In this document: piece after piece, positions 51,693 through 64,000 of the stretch
Layout of the letters: every line of letters begins with the position of its first letter
Position numbering within the stretch: the first letter of the stretch is position 1
Assembly: GCA_030674155.1 (NCBI GenBank)
Contig: CM060318.1
Coordinates: 86,673,980-86,737,979, forward strand
Origin: Stramonita haemastoma
Taxonomy: Eukaryota; Mollusca; Gastropoda; Neogastropoda; Muricidae
Direction of reading: 5' to 3'
Length of the DNA: 64,000 nucleotides
Position numbers and translations under genes: made by a program
Notes under the pieces: model-generated
Told to the model about the DNA's origin: nothing
The model's database searches: none
The model's input: the letters and a program-made list of their open reading frames with translations, nothing else

Positions 51693-51693
<1 letters not shown>

Positions 51694-51915
51694 AAATAAT
51701 ATGTCTTTCTCAAATATCCGTCCTTGAGGGGAAACAATTCTCTCACTTCTGACTGAAAGAAACAGAGCGCTCATATACCCAACACGACATGACACAAACT
51801 GTTTTGAATCGTGCATGCACATTTTTATGCCCATCCCTCAGCGTAAAAAAGATGTCATTGTTCTATTGTACTATTTGCTCTTCATATAACGTTATTTTGG
51901 AAAGGGAGAAAAAGT

Positions 51916-51917
<2 letters not shown>

Positions 51918-51984
<67 letters not shown>

Positions 51985-52045
51985 TGAAAAGACGTTAAAT
52001 GAATTTAAACACACACAGACACACACACACACACACACACAACAA

Positions 52046-52108
<63 letters not shown>

Positions 52109-52151
52109 ACACACAAACATACACACACTACACACACACAAACTACACACA

Positions 52152-52245
<94 letters not shown>
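51918..52245. repeat. (TG)n, unique spacer, (CA)n
   Basis: TG to 51981, a short spacer with TTAAATGAATTTAA, then CA with few breaks to 52245. The opposite strands are complementary and could pair as a long imperfect hairpin. Confidence 0.96.
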
Positions 52246-52247
<2 letters not shown>

Positions 52248-52619
52248 CCTGCACATGCTCACTGTCGTGTCCTCAGATTCAGCTTTGTTCTTTCATTTTT
52301 CTATATCCCTTTGACTTTTGTCTTGTTTTACATGCAGGTTCAGAATACAGCTTTGGGTTTTGCTATGTACGTTTCAAATTCAAGAACACGTCACGATTTA
52401 AAGACGACTAGGATCAAACAGACTCACGAACAAAAACAGGCCTCACGTATGCGGGGAAAGATGCAAATGTATACAAAGCCAGTCTTGCATTTTTTATCGG
52501 TTTGAAAAAACATTGCCTTTCAAAACTTTTATATATGTTATTAGGTCAGTATGTACAGTGAAATTACTTTTTCTGGTATTGTTTCTCACAAAGAGGTATT
52601 TTTAAAGCAAATCCACGCA

Positions 52620-52754
52620 TGCATGTGCGTGAACACACACATTCACAGACACACACACACACGCCGCGCGCGCACAGGCGCATGCAGCACAATTGTACAC
52701 GCGTGTGAATGCATATGCAGTCGCGCAAACAGATATAAGGGTGTGAGCGCGCGT

Positions 52755-52798
<44 letters not shown>

Positions 52799-52824
52799 CA
52801 CAACACAGCACGCACCACGCCCCA

Positions 52825-52857
<33 letters not shown>

Positions 52858-52862
52858 ACACG
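52620..52862. repeat. (CA)n microsatellite with GCGC segments
   Basis: Position equivalent to 27957 (copy 1) and 38105 (copy 2), after the same CAAAGAGGTATTTTTAAAGC-type block. Confidence 0.95.
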
Positions 52863-53699
52863 CAACTACACCAACGTACACACACATTGCATATCTAACG
52901 CATTTACTTTCAATTTTCTAGAATAACAAGTATGGGTAGGGAATAATAACATTTACTTGTTTACTCTCTGTTTATTTATTTAATTCGTTTTAATTTGCTT
53001 TCTTAAAACAACTAAAAACAGCGCACAAAAAATGCTTGGTGTTCAGTTATTGCAGACCACGACTGAACTTAGCTGATTTGATGTCCTGGATATAGCACAA
53101 TCCGCAACAGACAGAGATGTTTTGGATTTCCTGTTTGCTTCTTTCATCCCTCACCCCTACCCCCCTTCCACCCTTGTTTATTTTTCCAATTCACAAATGG
53201 TGGTCTGCATCTTAACATCAAACAATAGAGGTGGCCGTCGTGGGCAGACAAACATGTTGATGTACATAAACGATTTAAAAACAACAGATAAAAGAGCTTT
53301 CTGCTGGGAAAATTGTGTTGAAGAAAATCGGCTGCTCTCTGGGGTAACCTAGGCATACATGCAGGGAGTAGGGAGGGGGAAGGGAGGAGGATGGTCCCTC
53401 AGAATGCACATGCTGTTTTGCTGAGACATCAGCTGGAATTTTTGTGAATGCAAAGCTCAGTGCCACGACTGTTAATATTATGCAATACAAAACAATTAAA
53501 TATAGTACAATCCATTACAACACCAATATAATGCAATACAGTACACTGTGGCGTGCTACAATAATGTGCAATACGATGCAATGCAATACAAGATAATCAA
53601 ATCCTCTGAAATACAGGCTATGTAATACCAACTACTAAAATGTTAATGAATCCAACACAAAACACCATACTGCACTTCAGTAAAGCAATGCAGTGCAAT

Positions 53700-54800
53700 G
53701 CGGTACAATGAAGCAAAATGAGAAATGATTGCATGAAATACTTTCACATAACAGACGTAGCATTTTCTTCTTTAAAAAATTAATACTCACTCTGCTTCTG
53801 CTGCATTGCTGTGTCCGATAATTATGAGCGAAAAAAGCGTTACGCTGGCGTAGAACACCTGTAATGTCTGGCTCAGTACATCCGATTTCGGCATGGTAAA
53901 TAATTATCTTTAAGTCTGTCTGGAAAATAGGCTGGAGAACGGACCAAGAAGGCAAAATAAGACAAGGAGCTGACAAGAATCAAATGAACAAGGCAAAAAC
54001 AAAGAGAGGGATAGAAAAGATGGAATCCCCAGCACAGAATTTCAAGACGGGGGAGGGGAATGTTTCTACTGACAGGTCCTAGCATCCCCACGGGGAAAGC
54101 TTTGCATCAACTGTTTTTAAACTGGATCTGAAAACAAAGACACATCTGAATTTTCAAGTAATTAACATAATTTTTTATCCAAGCAATCAGGCTACAACTA
54201 AGATTTCTCCACCTTGAGTTGTACGCTAATTTACTTTCACTTTCAATCATGGAAGATTTCTCTGCATCAAATACCACTGTCACTGAATTTACCTCCCAAC
54301 GTTATCCTTTATCCCCCATCAGAAGATAGACAAACATGAAAACAGCTGCAACAACAACAATGACAAACAACAACAAAAACAATATACTTTCTTTCCTAAA
54401 AAGAAAACGTCATAGCCAGCTAAGAAGATTGTCACCGTCTACAGATCAAGGGGACTAAGGAAACAAGAGTGTGTCCAAGTACCGGTTCGAAAAGGATTTA
54501 AAACAAAGATAGAAACATTGATAAGTACATTGCATTGTATTCCCACCCTAAAGACCTTACCAGTCAATTACATTGTAATCCTCAGATTATAGACATTATG
54601 ATGAACAAAACTAATTTTCCTTAGAGCAGCAATCGTTTTAATTCTTGATTTTTTTTAAAAGAAACATTCAAGTGTCTGAGGCCATTCTATTAAATGAGAT
54701 TTTGACTTTAATAATAATGCAGTATACTCTTAACGAATGCAGATTGTAGTATCAAATTAGAGAAAAAGAGAAGAAACAAGCACTGAGCCTAGCTTACGAT
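53700..54800. other. Right part of copy 3, no gene seen
   Basis: AT-rich. The frames at 53677-53976 and 53873-54091 show no domain. Similarity with copy 2 reappears near 54800. Confidence 0.5.
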
Positions 54801-54925
54801 TTATCCTTGTTAGCATTACAAAGAGGGATCAGATGAATTTCCCATCTGAAAATCATTGTGCGAGAGTGTTTTGTGCATATGCACGCACAAAGGTGCATAC
54901 CTAAATACGCGCATACATGTACATG

Positions 54926-54982
54926 CAGGCACACACACATCACACACACACACACACACAGCGCGCCGCGCACACACACACA

Positions 54983-55036
<54 letters not shown>
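54926..55036. repeat. (CA)n microsatellite
   Basis: CA with a GCGCGCCGCGC segment at 54960-54970. Confidence 0.97.
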
Positions 55037-55038
<2 letters not shown>

Positions 55039-55139
55039 AGCATGCCTAAGCATGTATTTTCTACCGTTATCGGATAAGAAATTCTCAAAATGCCCAAGAA
55101 CTCTTGCTTCAGTATTTACAGATTGCATTACGCTTACTA

Positions 55140-55200
55140 GTTGCTGTCTGAGTGTTCAAAGAAGAGAAGAAGAGAGACGAAGAAGAAGAAGACTAAGCCA
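55140..55200 (+). repeat. Possible LINE tail fragment
   Basis: GTTGCTGTCTGAGTGTTCAAAGAAG resembles the stop-codon region and tail of the 32404-32687 LINE (GTTGCTGTCTGAAACGTTC...AAAGAAAG), followed by GAA-rich sequence. Short, so uncertain. Confidence 0.35.
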
Positions 55201-55605
55201 AGAATTGATGATTGCCTGGTGACCTCTCCCCATAGACCTGCCCAGAAGTACTTCACCCCATCATTAGTCTCTGGTACCAACCACGTCAAACCTTAGTTTC
55301 CCTCCCTGAACATTGAATCGTCTCCAATGAGAAGTTATCATCCAGGTTCAATCCTGTATCAGAGACCTTCATGCTTCAATACAAACCCTGAACACCCTCT
55401 GGCCAAAAGGCCATGTGACTCTATTGGAACATAACTCTATTAAGCCACCCAGGTTAAGACGTTGACAAATGACCAGTCAGAGCAATTACTGCAACTTGTT
55501 CATCTTCCACCTCCACCACCTCCACCTCTATTTCCTTCACTGTTACAACCACACCTCTTTCTTTTTCAACACCTATTCTGGCATTACTGATATTGCTGCT
55601 GTAGG
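55201..55605. other. No recognisable feature
   Basis: Unique sequence. CTCCAC-rich near 55505-55530. Confidence 0.55.
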
Positions 55606-55615
55606 GATGCTGCTG

Positions 55616-55668
<53 letters not shown>

Positions 55669-55700
55669 AGATGATGATGTGATGATGATGATGATGATGT
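55606..55700. repeat. (TGC)n - (GAT)n microsatellite
   Basis: About 17 TGC units, then GATGAT units. Confidence 0.97.
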
Positions 55701-55819
55701 TACATTGACTACAAAGGCTAACGCAAATAGAAAGTTGAAATTCAAAAAAACAAAATACAAAAATACAAAAATAATATTGTGCTACAACTGCTGCTAGTAC
55801 CTGGCAAAAAAACTATACT

Positions 55820-56440
<621 letters not shown>

Positions 56441-56695
56441 TCGAACTCGAACTCGAACTCGAAAGGTTTATTCATGAAAAAAGGCCACTGGCCCATACAT
56501 GAAGGGGGTTGCCGAATAACGATAACGATAATTACTTTAAGCTGACACACAACACCATTCCATGCCATGGAAACCACAGCATTGATTTGTAATGTACATC
56601 GAGACACGACACTCTTTACAGTCCGGATATGTTACGGCATTCGGCATTCCGAGCCTTTCTTTCGTCCAGTCATTGTCACAGGCCCTCCGCCTACG

Positions 56696-57341
56696 CTAGC
56701 CAAGACAGCGATGTAATAGTTCTCTAAGTGTCGCCAAGTCCCTTGAAGCACACGAAAGGGTCTCTGTGTGTAGTGTGTTCTGGATTCGCTTCCCATTCCG
56801 CAAACTGGCGAGTTTGACACGTTCCTCTTTTAACATGTTTTTCTCTTGCTGTTTGACAAACCAGTACACACATACTGGCTCAGTGTCTGGTTGGCATGCG
56901 AGCTGGATCACAATGTCATCTGATTCACACGTCACAATATCTTCACCATCTGAATGATGTAGGACAGATTTTCTAAAGTGTGTATTTCTTTGTCTGTCTC
57001 TCAGCCTTTTCTGTACCGAACTATCAGTTAGAGTAGCCACATACTGTTTGACATTTCCTTTGTCGAATGCACCAACAATATTATCATCGTTCACCTCAGG
57101 CTGCAAAACACACATATCAGCACAGTCACTACAATCAGACATACACGGAGGTTCTAAATCAACTGATGAAGGCAACTTAACTGATGTTTTTGTGTTGATG
57201 TCCTGTGTGTGTGCTGTTGGTAGGTCTACTCTATGCGTATCTGCGCATGCTGCATTCTGCTGTTCTACACTTTTGTCAGGTGGACTGGAGGCACTGAAGA
57301 CACAGTCACTTTCACACACAACACTTGCCTGCTTCTCTCTT
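56696..57341 (-). CDS. Unnamed ORF1-like protein, C-terminal frame
   Basis: Open from just after a stop near 57343 to a stop at 56696, with no ATG early (the first codons are REKQASVVCESDC), so it probably continues the 57265-57594 frame. It is acidic and Cys-rich in the middle (PPCMSDCSDCADMCVLQPEV), then has RLRDRQRNTHFRKS, an acidic stretch (HHSDGEDIVTCESDD), CVYWFVKQQEKNMLKEERVK and a C terminus RDLATLRELLHRCLG. The composition is protein-like, unlike the microsatellite frames around it. No catalytic motif is visible. Function unknown. Confidence 0.5.
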
Positions 57342-57594
57342 TATGCTTTCGAGCGCGTTCCAAATCCCTGCGGGTTTGGGAGTAGGATTTTTTCCTATAG
57401 TATTGTACTTGTGTGCTGCGATTCACTGTTGGATCCGCCATGTTGGTTGACACTGCTGTGTCCACTGGTTTAAGTCGCAAGACAAAAACCACGCTGTCCC
57501 CTTCTCCTGCCACTTTCCAGCTGGAGACTGCATTGTCAGTCAGCAGGGCGCCTAAGGTCCTCTCCACAGCCGCTGGAAGTCCAGTAACTGGCAT
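57265..57594 (-). CDS. Unnamed ORF1-like protein, N-terminal frame
   Basis: Starts with ATG at 57594 (MPVTGLPAAVERTLGALL). It continues with SSWKVAGEGDSVVFVLRLKP, then a YYRKKSYSQTRRDLERARKH segment rich in R and K. I do not know a Pfam name. From memory, short proteins with this order (SW.V.GEG..VV.LR.. followed by Y.RK..SQ..RD..RA) recur beside repeats in marine invertebrate genomes. After about codon 91 the sense appears to move to the next frame (56696-57341): the downstream residues here (VLCVKVTVSS) lose the character of the protein. At the crossover the minus strand reads CAGGCAAGTG, which fits a GC-type splice donor as well as a simple frameshift. Confidence 0.5.
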   Translation of the reverse strand: MPVTGLPAAVERTLGALLTDNAVSSWKVAGEGDSVVFVLRLKPVDTAVSTNMADPTVNRSTQVQYYRKKSYSQTRRDLERARKHKERSRQVLCVKVTVSSVPPVHLTKV

Positions 57595-57637
57595 TTTTGT
57601 ATGAATTACGAGTTTTACTGTAGCTCACAGAAAATGT

Positions 57638-58985
<1,348 letters not shown>

Positions 58986-58989
58986 TGTC

Positions 58990-59210
58990 TATGATCATTT
59001 ACTGATCATGAGAGAGGTGGACATAGATGGCATGATCATTATCAATACATGAGACAGAAGCATCGTAGACCTCAGCTTTGCTAGTGATACAGCACTCTTT
59101 GCCATTTCTATCACGACCCTGAAAAGAACTGTCCACAGTTGATGCACAAACAGCAAGTCAAGGGCTAATCACTGATGCAAGGTTTGAATAGAAAATGTCA
59201 GCATTGGCAA
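58990..59210 (+). pseudogene. Possible decayed reverse transcriptase fragment
   Basis: The plus-strand reading REVDIDGMIIIN, stop, then SIVDLSFASDTALFAISITT resembles the LINE RT motif with L.FADDTALLA, with the catalytic ADD changed to ASD. Stops interrupt both sides, and no other RT motif is clear. Confidence 0.4.
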
Positions 59211-59287
59211 TCAAGTTTATTTAAATGATTTTCTTCTTGTCTGACTGAAAAAAAAATGTTATCTAAACGATCTCGACTTCTTTGTTC

Positions 59288-59691
59288 TAGCAATAAAAAA
59301 CTATTGATACTTCCCAGCTATACTATGTCTATCTATTATTGGTCAACAGTCTGTTTGTTATAGCAATGAAAAACTATTGATACTTCCCAGCTATACTATA
59401 TCTATCTACTATTGGTCAACAGTCTGTTTGTTATAGCAATGAAAAACTATTGATACTTCCCAGCTATACTATATCTATCTACTATTGGTCAACAGTCTGT
59501 TTGTTATAGCAATGAAAAACTATTGATACTTCCCAGCTATACTATATCTATCTACTATTGGTCAACAGTCTGTTTGTTATAGCAATGAAAAACTATTGAT
59601 ACTTCCCAGCTATACTATATCTATCTACTATTGGTCAACAGTCTGTTTGTTATAGCAATGAAAAACTATCGATACTTCCCAGCTATACTAT
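59288..59691. repeat. 73-bp satellite array, left part
   Basis: Units start with TAGCAATGAAAAACTATTG at 59288, 59361, 59434, 59507, 59580 and 59653, all exactly 73 bp apart. They are almost identical except for a few bases (AACTATCG in the last one; CTATTATTGG versus CTACTATTGG). The last unit breaks after CTATACTAT at 59691. Confidence 0.98.
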
Positions 59692-60640
59692 CACTCACTC
59701 ACTCAGTCCCATGTCCCAAAGGACGTAGGGGGGACATGAGAGAAGACGCAACAGAGATCTTTTTCCATGCTTCACGATCCTGTGTGGCTAGTAGGAGGTG
59801 TTGCAGGGGTTGGGCGGTCCAGTATTTGATGTTGTCAACCCATGATTTCTTTTGGCGGCCTCTTCTTCTCTTGCCCTCGACTGTTCCTTGCAGGATGGTT
59901 TTTGCTAGGGTGTTGTGTCTTGTGGTGTGACCAAACCACATCAGCTTTCTCCTCTTTATGGTGGAGAGCAAAGGCTCTTGGGGGCCCACACGCTTTTTGA
60001 TTTCTTCTTTCACATAGTTATTGGTCTTGTGTTCTTTGTATGATATTTTGAGGAGTCTTCTGTGGCACTTGTTCTCGAATGCTTGGATTCTCCTCTCTAG
60101 CTCTGCTGTCAGAGTCCATGATTCACAGCCATATAGGAGGATAGATATCACAAGGGATTTGTAAAGGTGGTATTTGGTGCAGAAGCTGATGTTGTTGCTT
60201 CTGATGATCTTCTCGAGTCTGACTAGAGCAGATGTTGCTGTTGCAATGAGAGCTTTCACTTCATTGTTTGATGTGCCATCTTTTGTTAGGATGGAGCCTA
60301 AGTATTTGAATTGGCTCACTTCTTCTAGTGTTTCTCCATTCATCTTTATTTCCGTGATGTCATTACTCGCGCTGTTGACCATGATCTTTGATTTCTCTGT
60401 ACTGACCTCCATGCCGTATGCGCTCGCTCGATCTGTTAAATTGTCTGTGAGGATTTGCAGTTCTTGTTTGCTGCTGCCCATGAGGTCAATGTCATCTGCA
60501 AATCTGGGGTTGCAAAGGGGTCTTCCACCAATGGAGATGGAAGTGTGGTGGTTTTGCAGTGTCTCTGTCATGATATTTTCGAGGAAGAGGTTGAAGAGTA
60601 CAGGTGAGAGAAGGCAGCCCTGGCGAACCCCAACCGTGGT
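59692..60640 (-). mobile_element. RTE-like LINE, 5'-truncated insertion with 9-bp target duplication
   Basis: The 949-bp element is flanked by CTATACTAT at 59683-59691 and 60641-60649. Removing the insert plus one flank restores the 73-bp register exactly: unit starts at 59653 and 60684 differ by 1031 = 73 + 949 + 9. The minus-strand 3' end is a short GAGT tail (CACTCACTCACTCAG on the plus strand). It is truncated at the 5' end inside the RT palm domain. Confidence 0.95.
59699..60640 (-). CDS. Reverse transcriptase C-terminal half (RTE-like), partial but open
   Basis: Open without interruption for 313 codons from the truncation point to the stop at 59699. It begins TTVGVRQGCLLSPVLFNLFL (RT motif B region) and contains FADDIDLMGSS (catalytic YADD/FADD box). 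It continues with FKYLGSILTKDGTSNNEV (thumb-side segment), YGCESWTLTAELERRIQAF, and RRKLMWFGHTTRHNTLAKTI, KRRRGRQKKSWVDNIKYW and a short tail. These segments are typical of RTE-type endonuclease-reverse transcriptases; the N-terminal endonuclease and first RT motifs are missing. It is homologous to the dead copy at 29075-29739 but much better preserved, so this insertion is recent. Confidence 0.92.
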   Translation of the reverse strand, partial: TTVGVRQGCLLSPVLFNLFLENIMTETLQNHHTSISIGGRPLCNPRFADDIDLMGSSKQELQILTDNLTDRASAYGMEVSTEKSKIMVNSASNDITEIKMNGETLEEVSQFKYLGSILTKDGTSNNEVKALIATATSALVRLEKIIRSNNISFCTKYHLYKSLVISILLYGCESWTLTAELERRIQAFENKCHRRLLKISYKEHKTNNYVKEEIKKRVGPQEPLLSTIKRRKLMWFGHTTRHNTLAKTILQGTVEGKRRRGRQKKSWVDNIKYWTAQPLQHLLLATQDREAWKKISVASSLMSPLRPLGHGTE

Positions 60641-60902
60641 CTATACTATATCTATCTACTATTGGTCAACAGTCTGTTTGTTATAGCAATGAAAAACTAT
60701 CGATACTTCCCAGCTATACTATGTCTATCTACTATTGGTCAACAGTCTGTTTGTTATAGCAATGAAAAACTATTGATACTTCCCAGCTATACTATATCTA
60801 TCTATTATTGGTCAACAGTCTGTTTGTTATAGCAATGAAAAACTATTGATACTTCCCAGCTATACTATATCTATCTATTATTGGTCAACAGTCTGTTTGT
60901 TT
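60641..60902. repeat. 73-bp satellite array, right part
   Basis: It resumes at CTATACTAT (60641). Unit starts are at 60684, 60757 and 60830, again 73 bp apart. It ends at GTCTGTTTGTTTCAG near 60906. Confidence 0.98.
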
Positions 60903-61148
60903 CAGTGCACTAAAGTCTGGAACTTTCCCATCATCATTGTCGCAATCACCAGTCTGTAAAGTAGAGTCATCAAAAGTCTCTTTGAAAAGTCCTATGGCAT
61001 TGTCACTGTCTGGCTGTTTTCCTTTTCCTGTGTCTCTTTCCTGTCCCCAATGGCATCGACCTGGCTATTTTGGACTGTATGGGGGGAGAAACATTGTAAT
61101 AGTAAAGATGAGTGGGGAAGATGGAAAAACAGGTGATGGAGGGAGGAG

Positions 61149-62278
<1,130 letters not shown>

Positions 62279-62391
62279 CCCTGCCTGCCTGCCTGCCTGT
62301 CTGCCTGTCTGCCTGCCTGCCTGCCTTGTCTGCCTGCCTTGCCTGTCTGCCTGTCTGCTGCCTGCTGCTGTGTGTGTGTGTGTGTGTGTGC
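62279..62391. repeat. (CTGC)n - (TG)n microsatellite
   Basis: CTGC/CTGT units to 62368, then TG. Confidence 0.96.
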
Positions 62392-62740
62392 AGACAAGGC
62401 GTGTGAATCTGATGAATGGACTTTGGTCAGCGGTGGCTGGGTCATCATCCATCACACAGAAGCAGTTAGGATTCTGACCGTGATCCATATCAGTGGGCCT
62501 GTTGCACATCCATTGTGCATACTTTGTCATTTGTTTCTTTCAAAATACCCCCCCCCCCCACCCACACACACACGCGCGCGCTCGCGTGCACACGCCTGCA
62601 GGAGTGGCAGCAAGCACACGTACACACGCTTTATGTAACACTGTTAAATCTGTCATGAGGTCTCCAGTTGATTATAATAGTCACATTGTCATAATGCAAA
62701 GTGTCTTTTCAATCAGCACAGTTTTCAGCTATCACTATGG

Positions 62741-62830
62741 TTTATACCACTTTGTGTCACAGCAGATTTCTCTGTGCCCGGCTGCTCTCCTTGGGGAAAG
62801 CAGGTCGCCACAAGTGCAGCACCTACCCAT
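62741..62830 (-). repeat. F-module element
   Basis: On the minus strand: GGGTAGGTGCTGCACTTGTG, GCGACCTGCTTTCCCCAAGG, AGAGCAGCCGGGCACAGAG, AAATCTGCTGTGACACAAAG, TGGTATAAA. It matches 35420-35514 over its full length, and its 3' end matches 51243-51275. Confidence 0.88.
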
Positions 62831-62864
62831 TATGTTTTTATTATATATTTTTGTATGCACACAC

Positions 62865-63302
<438 letters not shown>

Positions 63303-63307
63303 TATAT

Positions 63308-63371
63308 CTGTGTGTGTATGTGTGAGTGGTGTGTGTGTGAGTGTGAGTGTGTGTGTGTGGGGGGGGGGGGT
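63308..63371. repeat. (TG)n and G run
   Basis: Interrupted TG, then about 13 G. Confidence 0.95.
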
Positions 63372-64000
63372 ATTTTAAAAGAAACAAATGAGAAAGAATG
63401 CCCAATGGACATGCAACAGACCGACAGACTGGATTTATTTGGTTTTCTCTTACTGCTGGTCAAACTGTTGGAAACACGAAAGAAAAGTGTATTTTAAGGC
63501 ATGTGTTTACAGTACGTTGTCTATGAACATGAGGATGCCAAAGCTTCTACAAAACATATGGAATAGCAGCGCAATATTACCAGCAACAGCAGCTGCAGCA
63601 GCACCAATTATAGTAGTACAAACGATAGTGATAGCAATAATAGTAGCATAAGCAGTAGTATGAAAAGAAGTAGGAAGGAAGAAGCGTGATGCCAGGCTGC
63701 TGTAGTCCTTTTCATGGGAACTGTGATCCTATCCTAGAGAGTGTGGCAGTAAACAAGAGAAAGCCATCAGTCTGTGATGCTGTGCCCCTGATTGTGACAG
63801 CCAGACACACAGCTACAAATAAGCGATCCAACTCAGCATCCCTCGCCCAGCTGTCGTGGATGGGTGGTGAAACAAGAGGCGGGGTGGGGGAGGGGGTGTA
63901 GGCCTAGTAGGCACACCAAGAGACATCCTGACCAGATGGTGAAGAACACTTGTGTGACTGATGATCAATGAAAGAGAACAGTCTGGTCAGGAGACACGAT
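63372..64000. other. No recognisable feature
   Basis: Unique sequence with a small GCAGCA/AGTAGTA-rich part at 63575-63660. No gene called. Confidence 0.5.

Overview
The window is eukaryotic nuclear DNA of an invertebrate type, and by my reading most likely a marine mollusc (probably a gastropod). The signs are very dense dinucleotide and tetranucleotide microsatellites, many tRNA-headed SINE copies, several 5'-truncated LINE ends, and no bacterial gene organisation. The organism call rests on the overall look and on remembered SINE core motifs, not on a diagnostic gene. I found no complete host gene. The one candidate host exon is a short minus-strand piece at 19279-19525 that could encode a mitochondrial presequence; it is weakly supported.

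The window is a stack of mobile elements and their decay products. The dominant family (called SINE-A here) is about 345 bp long. It has a Pol III A box and B box, a central block, a 3' stem-loop, and an A/T-rich or short tandem tail. About 17 copies or fragments lie on both strands. A variant carries a different 3' module (B), and one copy continues into a third module (F). A second SINE (SINE-G) shares the central block. A third family (SINE-C, three copies) joins a tRNA-like head to a clear relic of the 5S rRNA internal promoter. LINE material consists of two RTE-like reverse transcriptase ends (29075-29739 and 59692-60640), an RNase H-type C terminus (32404-32687), a C-terminal RT tail (14161-14633) with a sister 3' end (33496-33568), a LINE 3' UTR that ends like SINE-A (about 38950-39600), and a faint RT relic near 59000-59210.

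Region by region: 0-17.5 kb is SINE copies separated by microsatellites. 17.5-23.3 kb is mostly unique sequence with the candidate exon and a degenerate periodic repeat. 23.3-54.9 kb holds three diverged copies of a 7-8 kb unit (about 23.3-30.4, 34.7-42.0 and 47.0-54.9 kb) in the same order and orientation. Several microsatellites occupy equivalent positions in all three copies, and each copy carries its own later insertions. 44.3-45.4 kb is a 15-unit compound minisatellite. 55.8-57.7 kb has a long GA/GACA tract and a compact ORF-bearing element. 59.3-60.9 kb is a 73-bp satellite split by an RTE-like insertion with an exact 9-bp target duplication. The last 3 kb is mostly microsatellite.

Long open frames made of CVCV, HTHT, SLSL, RERE, QTDR or LSIY repeats are translations of microsatellites and are not reported as genes. 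Some near-duplicate segments with many one-base deletions (363-760; 10028-10452) may be unpolished-assembly artefacts.
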